64,000 nucleotides of DNA from Scalesia atractyloides (GCA_947069175.1 CAMTDV010000009.1:11541663-11605662), one strand, 5' to 3'. Shown: positions 33,226-46,094, numbered from the stretch's first letter. Notes: a model not told the origin generated them from the sequence alone. A program made the numbers and translations.

Positions 33226-34018
33226 TCACTATTGGGATATAGGATAGGTTATTAGACCCTTAGAGCCTATACTATAGTCGATTAGAAACTTATAAGATTT
33301 TTGTGTGTTACATGCCAAATTTCATGATGTTTATATGTTTTATGTTAAATGTTACATTTGATATTGTGCAAGCATGTTCATAAGTATGTATTATCATATA
33401 ATGCCTATCATGACTCGTATACTCATAACATATCACATCCATGAAAGCACACACCACATCATGATTGCTTTTACAATGATTTTCGTGTTTTCAAATCTCA
33501 TCAAAGTGAGTTCTCATGACGGGCATGTAGTAACTGGAAGGGTACCAGTACCGGTAGTCGAAACGTCCTGTCTAGGCTGGCATTCGTATAAATCCAAAAT
33601 AAAGGACCAGTTTGCCTACCTGGGGACTAACGATGAGAGTACGAAGTACCTATTAGGCCAAAGCATGCTATACCAAACGTCGTGGGAGCTAACCCCACTT
33701 TGAGTTGTCATTGTGTCTACACCTGGACACGTTCCGACCAAACATCGCATGAACATATTTTGTGGTTTGCATTCGGGGGATGCGAGTGTTAAATTGCCAA
33801 TACTAATGTGAATCCCACCAAGCCAATAGCCATGGGGGCCCACATGACTATGTAGGTGAAGGTATGGGGGACATTTGAGGCCCAACATGAGCGAACCCAA
33901 GACATCCTATGGATGTAGTTGCATTATTGACATTTGTGTTATTTTCATTTTCTTAAAGACACATGACACCTAAAAAGACACCATAAACTCACAATCTTCT
34001 CATTTTATGATCCTGTAG
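33226..34018 (+). other. Untranslated leader of element B
   Basis: A non-coding stretch up to the gag start. An open frame at 33374-33703 has no known domain. The matching region of A does not keep the same frame, so it is probably not coding. Confidence 0.6.
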
Positions 34019-35400
34019 ATGTCGTCTAGACAGCAACGAAGGGGTAAAAGATCGGGAAGGTCTCAGGAACGTTTGGCCACTCAGATCGCGAAACAAATGG
34101 CCACGATATTGCCTGACCTTGTGGTCCAAGTACAACAAGCCCTTGCTACAAATCCTACTAACCCACCCCAACAACAGGACCAGAACATCGACAACCCTCC
34201 TACCAGCAAGTGCTCTTACAAACATTTTAAGTCCTGTGATCCTCCTAAATTTGAAGGGACCGAGGGTGTCACTGCTCTCCTACATTGGTTCGAGGAGATG
34301 GAAAGCACCTTTCTAAACTGCGATTGTCCTGAGGATCGCAAGGTTCGATACGCCACCGGGAGACTATTGGGAGTAGCTCTCACTTGGGGGAATACTGATA
34401 AAGGGAAGAGGGGAACTGAAGATGCGATGGCCTTAACTTGGGAGGAGTTAAGGGAAATCATGACTAGGCGTTTCTGTCCTAGAAGTGAAATTAAGAAGTT
34501 GGAGGATGAATTTTCATGCTCTAAAGCAAAAGGAGGGTGATCACACTACCTACAACAAGAGGTTCTTAGAGTTGAACCAAATGGTTCCAAATCTATTCAC
34601 CCCAACCTATCGTCTGATTGAGCATTATATTCGAGGACTTCCCTCGAAAATCCAAGATTCAGTTCTCAGCGTTTCACCAGTAACACTTGAGGACTTCCCT
34701 CGAAAATCCAAGATTCAGTTCTCAGCGTTTCACCAGTAACACTTGAAGCTGCTATGGAGTTAGCAACTGAACTGACCGAAAACCGAATTCGTAACGGGAA
34801 GTTCAAAGAAGAGAAGAAGAAAGCCCCTATTGAGGGACAAATTTCAAACCACCCCATTCCTTCCTCTAAGTTTGCTAACAAGAGGAAGCGTAACACCAGA
34901 AATTTTGCAGTTACCCAAACCAACACCCCTATTCCTGCTGCACCCATTACTCAAGTCACTCCTTCACCCGCACCATACAGAAGACCCTACACTGGCCCGT
35001 TACAAAATGTAACCGTTGCCAATATCACCATTCCCCTGATCATCCTTGCCAATACTGCACCGGCTGCGGTCGCGCAGGACATACTGTTCAAACCTGCCGC
35101 ATGCCTCAACGAACAAACCGCCACCAACCTTTAACCCAAACCCACCAACAGTTAATGGGTCAAGCCCAACAACCCCTACCATTTCCACCCACCCAACATT
35201 TAGCCCAAACATACTACCAACCCAATTATCCTATGGGCCAACCTATGCGGGCTTGCTTCAATTGCGGAGACCCCAGCCACTTCAGAAACACTTGTCCAAG
35301 GTTGGTAAACATTATTCATGCTCAGGCCCAAGCCAACCCAGTGAATCAAGCGAACCAAGCTCCTCCACCTGCAAGAGGAAGAGCTTTCAATATTAACGCG
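34019..35400 (+). pseudogene. Element B gag, frameshifted
   Basis: It starts MSSRQQRRGKRSGRSQERLA, a basic N-terminus. The capsid-like core has FKSCDPPKFEGTEG, CDCPEDRKVRYATGRLLGVA and MTRRFCPRSEIKKLEDEF. One extra base near 34510 shifts the frame. A 56-bp direct duplication (34633-34744) shifts it again, and a third shift lies near 35003 in the first Cys/His cluster. The last part, in the frame shared with pol, holds a CCHC knuckle (CFNCGDPSHFRNTC, about 35255-35296). In A the equivalent region lacks the duplication, showing these breaks came after the two copies diverged. Confidence 0.88.
34633..34744 (+). repeat. 56-bp tandem duplication in B gag
   Basis: The unit starting GAGGACTTCCCTCG occurs at 34633-34688 and again at 34689-34744 without visible change. 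The length is not a multiple of three, so it breaks gag. Confidence 0.92.
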
Positions 35401-38400
35401 AACCAGGCCAGAGCGGACGGCAATGTGGTCAACGGTACATTCCTTATAAATGGTAGATATGCCTCTATGTTATTTGATACTGGTGCGGATAGAAGTTTTG
35501 TGTCTTTAGAATTTGAACCTATCTTAAACAAAAATCGGGATAAGCTCACGGAATCCATAACGGTAGAAGTTGCGGACGGGAAGCCAGTTTCATTAGACTC
35601 TATTTTACGCAACTGTACACTCACCTTAAACGACCACGATTTCTCAGTCGACCTTATTCCTATGAAGCTGGGAAGTTTTGACATCATAATCGGTATGGAT
35701 TGGCTCAGTCAACATCAGGCGGAAGTTGTATGTCGTGAAAAATTCATTCGTATTCCTCTTTCAAACGGTCAGACTCTTCGAATCATTGGAGAAACCTCGT
35801 CGAAAGGGCTCAGCTTAATGTCTTGTCTTCAAGCTCAAAAATATCTTCGCAAGAATTATGTCGCGTTTTTAGCCCATATCATCAAAAAGGAAACCACAGA
35901 GAAGAAACTTGAAGACATTCCTGTAGTAAAAAACTTCCCACAAGTTTTTCCTGACGACATTTCAGGACTTCCTCCTGTTAGAGACGTCGAATTCCGTATT
36001 GATCTTATACCTGGTGCTACACCAGTTGCAAAGTCTCCATATAGGTTAGCCCCCTCTGAAATGCAAGAGCTAGCCAGTCAATTGCAAGAGTTGACTGACA
36101 AGGGATTCATACGTCCTAGCTCGTCGTCTTGGGGTGCACCTGTCCTTTTTGTAAAGAAGAAAGATGGATCTTTTCGTATGTGCATCGACTACAGAGAGCT
36201 CAACAAGTTAAAAATCAAGAATCGCTACCCTTTACCTCGCATTGATGATCTTCTTGACCAACTACAAGGTGCCAGCTGCTTTTCAAAAATCGATCTTCGA
36301 TCTGGCTATCATCAACTTAGAGTGCATGAGGAAGACGTCCCTAAGACTGCTTTTCGAACTCGTTATGGCCACTATGAATTCATGGTTATGCCATTTGGAT
36401 TAACCAACGCACCAGCTGTCTTCATGGACCTAATGAACAGAGTTTGCAAACCTTATCTTGATCGATTTGTTATAGTCTTCATCGACGATATTCTTATTTA
36501 TTCAAAATCTAAAACTGATCATGAGCGTCATCTTCGACTCGTTCTTGCACTTCTAGATAAGGAAAAGCTTTATGCCAAGTTCTCCAAATGTGAATTCTGG
36601 TTGAAAGAGGTGCAATTCCTCGGGCATGTAGTCAATGACAAGGGAATACATGTTGACCCTTCAAAGATCAAAGCCGTTCAAGAATGGCAAGCTCCACGTA
36701 CACCAACTGAAGTAAGATCTTTTCTTGGACTAGCTGGTTATTATCGTCGGTTCATTTCAAACTTCTCTCGCATTGCTGTACCACTCACGGCTTTAACTCA
36801 TAAGGGAAAACCTTTCGTATGGGGACCCAAGCAAGAAGAAGCTTTTCAAACTCTTAAACAAAAACTTTGTGATGCACCAATCCTCACTCTTCCTGAAGGT
36901 TGTGATGATTTTGTAGTCTATTGCGACGCGTCAGGGCAAGGATTAGGCTGCGTTCTCATGCAAAGAGGAAAAGTCATAGCTTATGCCTCGAGACAACTCA
37001 AGACGCATGAAAGGAACTACACCACTCATGACCTAGAACTTGGAGCCATTGTATTCGCTCTTAAGATATGGAGACATTATCTCTATGGTACTAAGTGTGA
37101 AATATACACTGACCACAAGAGCCTTCAACATATCTTCAATCAAAAAGAGTTAAACATAAGGCAACGAAGATGGGTCGAACTTCTGAACGATTATGACTGT
37201 GAAATTAGATACCACCCTGGTAAAGCAAATGTGGTGGCTGATGCACTTAGTCGAAAGGGTTATGCGAACTCCATCCATCTTCTATGTTCGCAAATTATAA
37301 CCGACATTAAAGATCAAATTCGAGAAGCCCAACACGTTTCAATAACAGAAGAAGATGTACGAAAGGAGATGTCCTGTGGAGCCGAGCTAAAACTTGAAAC
37401 TAAATCAGACGGTATTCTGTATTACCTAGATCGTATCTGGATTCCTAACCACAACAATCTGCGTGAAACTCTTATGAATGAAGCTCACAAAACGCGATAT
37501 TCTATACACCCAGGAGCCGATAAGATGTATCAAGACCTACGATACACCTATTGGTGGCCTAGAATGAAGAAGGATATTGCCGTTTTTGTTTCCAAGTGCC
37601 TCACATGTTCCAAGGTGAAGGCTGAACACCAAAGACCCTCAGGACTTCTAGTCCAACCGGAAATACCTGTATGGAAGTGGGAAAATATAACCATGGATTT
37701 CATTACCGGGTTACCTCGCACTTCTGGTGGGTATGACACAATATGGGTAATTATAGACCGACTTACAAAATCAGCTCACTTTATTCCTATCCGTGAAGAT
37801 TTCAAAAACGAAAAGCTTGCACGTATTTATATCAACGAAGTCGTAAGCCGACATGGGGAACGTTAAGTATTATTTCTGATCGTGATGGTCGTTTCACCTC
37901 ACGAACATGGCAAGCAGTACAATCCGCTATGGGCACACGATTAGATCTCAGTACCGCCTATCATCCTCAAACTGATGGACAGTCTGAGCGCACCATTCAA
38001 ACTCTTGAAGATATGCTTAGAGCATGTGTCATAGACTTTAAGGGAAATTGGGACGCCCACCTACCATTAGTAGAATTTTCGTACAACAACAGCTATCATT
38101 CGAGCATCGGCATGGCACCTTTTGAATCCTTATATGGTCGTAGGTGCCGATCTCCTGTATGTTGGCACGAAATTGGGGAAGCACAAATTACTGGTCCAGA
38201 ATTAATCCAAGAAACCACAGAAAAGATTCATCAAATTCGAAACAATCTTTTAGCGGCTCAAAGTCGTCAAAAGAGTTATGCAGATAAACGACGGAAGCCC
38301 TTAGAGTTTAACATTGGTGATCATGTGCTTTTAAAAGTATCACCGTGGAAGGGAGTAGTTCGTTTTGGTCAAAAGGGGAAGCTAGCACCTCGTTACGTAG

Positions 38401-38744
38401 GACCTTTCAAGATACTCGAAAGAGTAGGTCCTGTAGCATACAAGCTTGACCTACCAGAAGAACTCAACAGGATTCATCCCACATTCCACGTGTCGAACTT
38501 GAAGAAGTGCCTCGCTGATGAGAATCTCCATATTCCGCTGGAAGATATTCAGATTGATGAATCTATGCATTTTATTGAAAGACCAGTGGAGATCATGGAC
38601 TACGGGAAAAAACGTCTGCGATAAAGTCACATTCCAATTGTTAGGGTACGCTGGGAGTCGAAACGGAGACCTGAGTTTACTTGGGGACGTGAAGACTCAA
38701 TGCGCGAACAATACCCGCACCTTTTTCCTACTACTATTACTTAA
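35401..38744 (+). pseudogene. Element B pol: protease, RT, RNase H, integrase, chromodomain-like tail
   Basis: One open frame covers most of pol up to 37866. The protease has LFDTGADRSFV. RT has YRELNKL, NRYPLPRIDDLLDQLQG and FVIVFIDDILIYSKS with both catalytic Asp. RNase H keeps VVYCDASGQGLG and later TDHKSLQHIF. The integrase has the zinc finger HKTRYSIHPGADKMYQ and CLTCSKVKAEHQ, then WKWENITMDFITGLP. A one-base loss near 37857 shifts the frame before SIISDRD. The rest (37929-38624) shows STAYHPQTDGQSER and the GPF/Y-type RYVGPFKILERVGPVAYKL. A TAA at 38622 precedes the tail IPIVRVRWESKRRPEFTWGR, which resembles a chromodomain-like end. It is the best-preserved pol in the window. Confidence 0.92.
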
Positions 38745-38778
38745 ATTTCGGGACGAAATTCCAAAAAGTAGGGGATAC
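38743..38778 (+). promoter_or_regulatory. Polypurine tract and upstream dyad of element B
   Basis: AAAAAGTAGGGGATAC (38763-38778) directly precedes the 3' LTR. The dyad AAATTTCGGGACGAAATT (38743-38760) lies just upstream, as in A and E. Confidence 0.8.
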
Positions 38779-38964
38779 TGTAACATTTGTAAAAATCGGG
38801 TTTTCAAAACCCGCTCCGTTTTGTAATCGAATATCAAGTTATAAAAGTTACGTCGAATATTTATGATTATTTTGATTTAAAACAATACATAATTAATAAA
38901 TAAACTAAACTACAAAAATTACATTTGATAAAAAGTTAAAATAAAATAAAATAAAAATTTTAAT

Positions 38965-39041
38965 GCTGCCGGGACTCGAACCCGGGTCAGCCAAGACACA
39001 TTTCAGCAACTTAACACTCACTCACAAGACCACTCCGCCAC
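38965..39041 (-). other. tRNA-like module 1 (opposite strand), B 3' LTR
   Basis: Same as 30647-30723: GTGGCGGAGTGG start and the perfect B-box GGTTCGAGTCC. Confidence 0.75.
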
Positions 39042-39887
39042 ATTGTGTTTTCTGCTAACTCTAGAAACACAAACGAAATTTATACACAAACCCAGTTAAA
39101 ACCGATTACGCTATCTGAGAAACGGTAATCGGCAAACCAATCGTCAATTCGTTGTTTATTCACACATTCAGTTTATAACCGATGCACTGACGGTTTCTAA
39201 TCAAATCGGAATTGATTAAACTTAAAACCTCATCATTATCGGTTTTTAAAACCGAAAAATCACCAAGTCCAGAATTCTTCAACTTCAGACCACTCTCGCG
39301 ACTCAGAGATATCATACCAATACTCCATTTCATTTTCGTCGCATTTTCAGACCATCAGAACGCCTAAATCAGCTCGCCGGGATTTTCTGCAAAAGTCGCC
39401 GGAAAACCGTATTCAACTCAAACCGGTAAAATACTTCTACTTTACTGTTTCAATCAATTGTTAGAACCTTACTAACATTAACCCATCGCTCATAATCAAC
39501 CACAGACGACATTGCTGGACTTTCTGTTTTCGCCGGAAAACTTCTGGAATTGTCGGAAACTCGTTGATTACCGGTATGCTCATTCCAACGTGCTGATAAT
39601 CAATACTCATTAGTTCAATTTCACATCTAATCCCTTAAACCTGTTAATTGATTCTCACAGCCGAAGGTTCCAAAACAGAGCCGACGAGCTTCGCCGGAGT
39701 CTCTGAAGAAGACGATCTGTTCGGTATTTTCTTTCCCCAAACGTTTCGGTTCAATGCTTTCAAATTGATCATCTTGTTCATTAACTAAATTAACCACGTA
39801 TCAGTTCCTTTGATTTATGTCTGTGTTTGAAATGAAGAAGACGAGTTCAGAGATGACATAAGATTAATTAAAATCGGAATTATAAAC

Positions 39888-39967
39888 GGGTTAGACACAC
39901 AGTCCAGCGGTGGACTGTGTGCAAACAAAAATCATACACGTCCCGAGTTCGATCCCTGCTACACGCA
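39888..39967 (+). other. tRNA-like module 2, B 3' LTR
   Basis: Same as 31569-31648, with the perfect 10-bp hairpin at 39896-39921. Confidence 0.75.
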
Positions 39968-40058
39968 CTCCTTATGTAATAAAATGCCTTTTTGTTTAAA
40001 AACTAAACCGGGTTAACTCAGTTAGTTGTTAAGTATAATAAAAACCGAGATAATAACC

Positions 40059-40137
40059 AGGTTAGACACACAGTCCAGCGGTGGACTGTGTGCAACACTG
40101 AATCGCACGTCACGAGTTCGAAACCCATCACAGGTAC
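40059..40137 (+). other. tRNA-like module 3, B 3' LTR
   Basis: Same as 31741-31818: hairpin CACACAGTCC/GGACTGTGTG, then GAGTTCGAAACC. Confidence 0.75.
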
Positions 40138-40227
40138 CGGTCCGTTGAATTAAAATGTTTTTGCAATTAAAAGGAATTCGGTTAAACTGAATAAGTGTGT
40201 AAATATAATTAAAAACAAGATTATTTC

Positions 40228-40306
40228 GGGTTAGACACGTAGCTCAGTTGGTAGAGCTGCGTGCACGCGTACGGGAGGTCTCGGGTTCGAGCCTCACCCA
40301 GCGCAA
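40228..40306 (+). other. tRNA-like module 4, B 3' LTR
   Basis: Same as 31910-31987, with perfect A-box TAGCTCAGTTGG and perfect B-box GGTTCGAGCC. Confidence 0.8.
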
Positions 40307-40876
40307 ACCATGTCCCTGACCGAACCGGTCAACAGGTCAACGGTCAACGCTAAAAAAATAATTTTTTTTATATTTTTATTTATTTAATTTAATTTAAAAA
40401 TCAATTAAAAATACTTAAAAATAACATTTTTAAAGATAGAAAATAGCCTTGAACTCACAAAAATATATCTAAAAATTTCATTAAAATCCTTAATAAAATC
40501 CACTCGATTAATATATTTTTCCGTTATTATTTAGGTTAGTATTTCTCGTTGTTCCGCTCATCTAATTCGTGCGCATCTCACCATCTCCAATCCAACGCAC
40601 CCAATGTGAGTGAATCTTTATAAATTCCCCGTTTTAATCACGTTCTTTTTGGGTGTATCATGTGTCTTGTTATATATATATTATAATTAAACCATTGTGC
40701 ATACATCATATCATGAACATGTGTATTTAGTTTGTTTCAACTGTTGTGTAGTTATTGTTGGATGCAATTTATTATTTTCAGTACATGCAATTTCATAGGC
40801 TGCCGCTCCCCATTACATTATGAGCGTTGAGCATGTTCCCCATTTCATTATGAGGTTGAACCTGGCGTGCCCACAT

Positions 40877-41040
40877 ACGATCGGCTCCGTTTGATTGAGC
40901 ATTGATCGCACAGACATTTTACATTTCAGTACATGCAATACGATCGGCTCCGTTTGATTGAGCCTTGATCGCACAGACAATTTACATTTTCAGTACATGC
41001 AATACGATCGGCTCCGTTTGATTGAGCCTTGATCGCACAG
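40877..41040 (+). repeat. Stem-loop tandem repeat in B 3' LTR
   Basis: Repeat starts lie at 40877, 40940 and 41004, with the same GATC-GGCTC dyad. One copy has GAGCATT for GAGCCTT. Confidence 0.85.
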
Positions 41041-41509
41041 TTCATTTATGTTATTTATCGTATGTTGTTGGTATGTTAATGTATGCTATCATATGTTGTA
41101 TGTTATAGTTGTGTTTGCTAATTGCCACTGCTTGATTATTTACATTTGCTCATTTATGATTATGCACAATTTTTCATTGATAAACTAACAGGTAATTCAT
41201 TAATAAATGTTTATCTAATAAGGTTCACTCGCCAACTTATGTTGACCCAAAAACCCTCATTTTTACACATGATACAGGTGAACCAGCAGCAGCTAGGAAC
41301 ACATAGGATTGGACTAGAAGAATAAAATGATTTAGAGTTGGGATTGTTATGTTTGGTTTATTTTTCCTTGTAATGTATGAACATGTTTGAATATATGGAA
41401 ATGTAACTTTGACTTTATTAAATATGAAACATATTAGTAAATGTCATGAGCTTTGGTGATAACCCAATTATGCCCCGACTCTTATTCCGCTGCGGGTCGG
41501 GGTGTGACA

Positions 41510-42937
41510 ACAAAACTCTTATCCGCGCCAGTATCGAATAACATGGATGCATAACTACCATTGATGAGAAACGTACCGTTAACCACGTTGTTGTCAGCCC
41601 TAGCTTGGTTGGCGTTGATGTTGAAAGCTCTTCCTCTAGCAGGTGGAGGAGCTTGGTTAGCTTGGTTTACCGGATTTGCTTGAGCTTGGGCATGGATGAT
41701 GTTCACCAAGCGTGGACAGGTGTTCCTGAAGTGGTTCGGGTCTCCACAGTTGTAACATGCTCGCATGGGTTGCATCATGGGGTAGTTGGGTTGGTAGTAG
41801 GATTGGGCTATATGTTGTGTAGATGGTAGAAGTAAGGGTTGTTGGGCTTGACCCACTATCTGATGGTGGGTTTGGGTTAAGGGTTGATTGCGGTTCATTC
41901 GCTGGAGTGTGCGAAAGGTTTGGTTGGTGTGACCCGCACGACCATAGCTGGTGCAATGTTGGCAGGGATATTCAGGGAAGTGATGGTATTGACAATGGTT
42001 GCATTTTGGGTATGGGCCGGAGTATGGCTTTTTATATGGTGCCACTGTGGGAGCAATTTGGGTAATTGGTGCGGCAGTGATTGGAGGGTTAGTTTGTGTG
42101 ACAGCAAAATTTCTGTTGTTTCGTTTCCTCTTACCAGCAAATTTCGAAGAGGAGACGGAATGGTTTGGGGTTTGGGCCTCAATGGGGGCTTTCTTTTTCT
42201 CATCCTTGAATTTTCCATTTCGGATGCGATTCTCGGTGAGTTCTGTGGCTAATTCCATTGCGACTTCGAGTGTTGCAGGCGAAGTGCTTAGAACCGAATC
42301 TTGGATTTTCGAGGGGAGGCCTCGAATGTAGTGTTCAACTAAGCGGTACACTAGGGTGAACAAGTTGGGGATCATTTCGTTCAGCTCAAGAAATCTTTTG
42401 TTGTAGGAAGTATGATCTCCTTCCTTTTGTTTTAGCGAGTGGAATTCATCTTCCAACTTTTTGATTTCGCTTCTTGGACAGAAGCGTCTCGTCATGATTT
42501 CCCTTAACTCTTCCCATGTTAAGGCCATAGCATCTGCGATTCCTCTCTTACCCTTTTCTGTATTCCACCAGGTAAGGGCTACCCCAAACAGTCTCCCAGT
42601 TGCGTAACGTACCTTGCGATCCTCGGGACAATCGCAATTGAGGAAGGTGTTCTCCATTTCTTCAAACCAGTGGAGGAGAGCAGTGACACCTTCGGTCCCT
42701 TCATATTTTGGGGGATCACAAGACTTGAAGTGTTTATAGGAGCACTTTTTGGAGGGAGGGTTGTCGACGTTCTGGTCTTCTTGATTGGGAGGGTTGATGG
42801 GATTCGCGGTGAGAGCTTGTTGGACTTGAATTACGATGTCAGGAAAGCACTGCGGCCATTTGTTTTGCAATTTGGGTGGCCAAGCGTTCGTTTGATCTTC
42901 CTGACTTTCTACCTCCACGTAGTTGCCTAGCCGACAT
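41510..42937 (-). pseudogene. Element A gag and protease start
   Basis: The likely start is the ATG at 42937 (MSARQLRGG), by comparison with B. A small indel near 42850 shifts the frame, so the long open frame appears to begin upstream at 42990. The core (KCSYKHFKSCDPPKYEGTEG, FEEMENTFLNCDCPEDRKVR, then LTWEELREIMTRRFCPRSEI) is typical plant Ty3/gypsy capsid. A CCHC knuckle CYNCGDPNHFRNTC lies at about 41760, with a second, incomplete Cys/His cluster before it. The protease active site LFDTGADKSFV is reached just before the break. The open frame runs a few codons into element B, an accident of insertion. Confidence 0.85.
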
Positions 42938-43724
42938 CTACAGGAACATACATAGGAAGATTGTGAGTTTAAGAAGTTTTTAGGTGTCATGTGTCGTCAA
43001 AAGAATAAAAATAACATAATTATCAGTAATGCAACTACATCCCTAGGATGTCTTGGGTTTGCTCATGTTTGGGCCTCCAATGTCCCCCATACCATCGCCT
43101 GTATAGTCATGTGGGCCCCATGACTATTGGCTTGGTAGGATTCACATTGGTGTTGGCGGTTTAACACTCGTATCGAATGAAAACCATGAAATATGATTGC
43201 GAGATGTATGGTAGGAGGGTGTCCAGGTGTAGACACAATGACAACTCAAAGTGGGGTTAGCTCACACGACGTTTGGTATAGCATGCTTTGACCTAATAGG
43301 TCCTTTGTACTCTCATCGTTAGTCCCCAGGTAGGCAAACTGGTCCTTTATTTTGGATTTATACGAATGCCAAGCCTAGACAGGACGTTCCGACTACGGTA
43401 CTCGTACCCTTCCAGTTACTACATGCCGTCATGAGAACTCACTTTGATGTGATTTGAAAAATACAAAAATCGTTGCAAAGATCATGGGAATTGTAAGGTG
43501 TGTGCTCTCATGGATGTGATATGTTATGAGGATATGATTCATAATGAGCATTGTATAATAATATGTACTTATGAACATGCTTGCATAACATTGAATGTAA
43601 TAATAAACATAAAGCATATAAACATCATGAATTTTGTATGTAACGCATAAACAATTTAAAAATTCTAATGAACTATAGTATAGGCTCTAAGGGTCTAATA
43701 ACCTATCCTATATCCCTATAGTCA
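42938..43724 (-). other. Untranslated leader of element A
   Basis: A non-coding stretch between primer site and gag, clearly similar to the leader of B (33226-34018) when inverted. Confidence 0.7.
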
Positions 43725-43738
43725 TGGCTCTGATACCA
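43725..43738 (-). promoter_or_regulatory. Primer binding site of element A (initiator tRNA-Met)
   Basis: On the minus strand TGGTATCAGAGCCA lies three bases inside the LTR end and is a perfect match to the initiator-Met primer site. Confidence 0.9.
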
Positions 43739-44169
43739 ATCTGTCACACCCCGACCCGCAGCGGAATAGAGTCGGGGCATAATTGGGTTATCACCAAAGC
43801 TCATGATGTTTACTAAAATGTTTCATATTTATTAAATTCAAATTACAACTCAAATGTTCAAATCAAATCCATACAATTACAAGGAAAATGAAGCTAAGTA
43901 AAACAATCGAAAGCTTAAGCTGATTTATTCTTCTAAGTCTTCCTATGTGTTTCTTGCCTCAACAGGATCACCTGTATCATGTGTAAAACGGGGGATATTT
44001 TGGGTCAACAAAAGTTGGCGAGTGAACCTTGATAAAACATTGTTATTAATTGCTTGTTGTATTTAATATTGAAAATTTGTGCAATAATCACATGTGAGCA
44101 AACATATATAAATAAACAATACACAAACCACATTGGATGAGTAAATGACATAAATGATGATGTATTTGA

Positions 44170-44261
44170 GATCAAGGCTCAATCAAACGGAGCCGATCGA
44201 CTGACATGAATGATGATGATGTATGTGAGATCAAGGCTCAATCAAACGGAGCCGATCGAAT
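44170..44261 (-). repeat. Stem-loop tandem repeat in A 5' LTR
   Basis: Two copies of the GATC-GGCTC...GAGCC-TT-GATC dyad, equivalent to 25599-25690. Confidence 0.75.
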
Positions 44262-44812
44262 GAGGCACCTGTACTCAACCCGTATCCCACGGGGAGCTGA
44301 TGGGCCTAATTAAATGCATGTACTGAAAATGATAACTTAAATCTAAGCATAATTCACACAACAATTGATACATATTGGATACACATTTGATCACGGATAT
44401 GATGGATGCACAAGTGTTTAAATATAATAAGGAATTAAACGACACATGATACACCCCAAAATGTGATTAAAACGGGGAATTTGGTTGAGATTCACTCACA
44501 TTGGGTGCGTTCTTTTGATGACGTTGGATGCGTACGAGTTTGGGATTTGATCGACGAGGAAAACTAACCTAACATAATAACGAAATGGTTCGGTAAATAA
44601 CTGGATTTTATTTGAGGTTAATTCTTTTAATTCATAATCTTAATAGGATTTTTAGATTTATTTTTGTGAGTTTAAGGACATTTTCTAACTTTAAAAATAT
44701 TATTTTTAAGTATTTTTAAATAATTTTCTGATTAAATAAATAAATAATAAAAAAATATAAAAATGTTGACTTTTTGACTTTGACCGTTGACCGGTCGGAT
44801 TCAGTTTATTCA

Positions 44813-44890
44813 TGCGCTGAGTGAGGTTCGAACCCGAGACCTCTCGTATACGTGCACGCAGCTCTACCAACTGAGCTACGTGTCTAACCC
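44813..44890 (-). other. tRNA-like module 4, A 5' LTR
   Basis: The hairpin CACGTAGCTC/GAGCTGCGTG pairs fully (one G-T). TAGCTCAGTTGG is a perfect A-box and GGTTCGAACC a perfect B-box. Confidence 0.8.
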
Positions 44891-44980
44891 GAAATATTTC
44901 TGATTTTAATTATATTTATATACTATTTAGATTATTCAGAATTCTATTTAATTTAAAAAGGTTTTTAAAATCATTGAACC

Positions 44981-45062
44981 GGTGTGAGAGCCTGGACTCG
45001 AACCCGCGCCCATAGCCTTGTTATTGCACACAGCCCGACCAACTGGGCTGTGTGACTAACCC
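44981..45062 (-). other. tRNA-like module 3, A 5' LTR
   Basis: A perfect hairpin CACACAGCCC/GGGCTGTGTG with loop AGTTGGTC. GGGTTCGAGTCC is a perfect B-box. Confidence 0.8.
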
Positions 45063-45151
45063 GAATGATATGCGATTTTAATTACATTTATATAATATCT
45101 GCGTCTTAATATATATCAGTATTAAAAATGGTTGGAAATTTGTAAGAATCG

Positions 45152-45230
45152 GGCAGCGTGTTAAGACTCGAACTCGGGACCATGATTTTAAATTTGCACA
45201 CAGTCCACCACTGGACTGTGTGTCTAACCC
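45152..45230 (-). other. tRNA-like module 2, A 5' LTR
   Basis: A perfect hairpin CACACAGTCC/GGACTGTGTG with loop AGTGGT. GAGTTCGAGTC stands at the B-box position. Confidence 0.75.
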
Positions 45231-46094
45231 GCTATAATATTCAGTTTTAATTAAACTTATACACATTTCGACTTCGTCTTCTTATTTTATAAAGACACAG
45301 AACAAAGATGCCCAACTGTTTTTGTTTAATTCGATTATCGAAACTTATAATTGGTTGGAATGTATTAGATAATAAGATTAAAGAACAGAATTGTACCAAA
45401 CAGTGCGTTTACTTCAGATGACCGGTAGGAGTCGTCGGCTCTGATTTGTGACTCTCGACTGAGTGAAATGTTTGACAGTTTAGTTTCTTGTGTTATGAAA
45501 TTAAGTTACTGAGTAAGAGATTACAAGAGATTTTAGACGATTATACCGTTCGACAGTGAGACTTTGATGTTTCAGTGGAATTCCGGCGAGTGTGAGATTT
45601 TCTGGCAGCGTAGTCTGGGACAGATTCTGGTTGAAGGATTGAAGTTAATACTTGTCTAATAATGGATTGAAAACAAAAGAGTCGAGAATTTTACCGATTT
45701 GAAGTGTAGTCTCGGTTTACCGGCGAAAGTCCGGCGACTGTAAAATTTCTCTGGCGAGTGCTAAAGCTTCGAGAGTTTGTGCGATTTTGACGAAAAGATT
45801 ACCAGAGGTTTGGGTGGGTATTTATAGGGAAGAAACAGCATGTATTGAGTCCGAATTTGGTCTTGATTTGTGGTCAAAGTTTCTCCGGCGGTTACGACCG
45901 CAGCTGATTGATAGACGTCGGTTATAACCGATGTCGAAGTCGGTTATAACGTTATAGTCAAAATGAATAATGGCTGAACTCGCGGATTGCCGGATTTTCC
46001 GGTGATTGCAAGTTCTGCCGCGCTGAAGTCCGGATTTTTATTTCGAGTTTTAATTTAAATATTATTTGTTTCAGTATTATAACAAAGAAGTCAA

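Larger units (their letters stand above)
30461..41509 (+). mobile_element. Element B: Ty3/gypsy chromovirus-like retrotransposon inside A
   Basis: A perfect 5-bp duplication ACAAA (30456-30460 and 41510-41514) flanks two nearly identical LTRs (30461-33208 and 38779-41509). An initiator-Met primer site, leader, gag, pol and polypurine tract lie between, all on the plus strand. It belongs to the same family as A but is inserted in the opposite direction inside the A protease. The few differences between its LTRs mean it is young, yet gag and pol have several frameshifts. The total of 11.0 kb fits Tekay-type elements with long LTRs. Confidence 0.95.
38779..41509 (+). repeat. 3' LTR of element B, 2731 bp
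   Basis: It is nearly identical to the 5' LTR apart from scattered substitutions and short indels, for example a shorter GGTCAAC repeat near 40330. All four tRNA-like modules are kept. Confidence 0.95.

Noticed and set aside
33374..33703. Extra ORF in the leader of element B
   Set aside because: The equivalent leader of A does not keep the frame and the sequence has no domain.
34019..38744. Endogenous pararetrovirus
   Set aside because: The presence of LTRs, 5-bp target duplications, integrase and chromodomain-like tail, and the absence of movement protein, identify a Ty3/gypsy retrotransposon.
41482..42990. A single intact 502-codon gag gene from 42990
   Set aside because: Comparison with B shows the true start at 42937 in another frame. 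The first part of the open frame and its last codons (in the LTR of B) are accidental.
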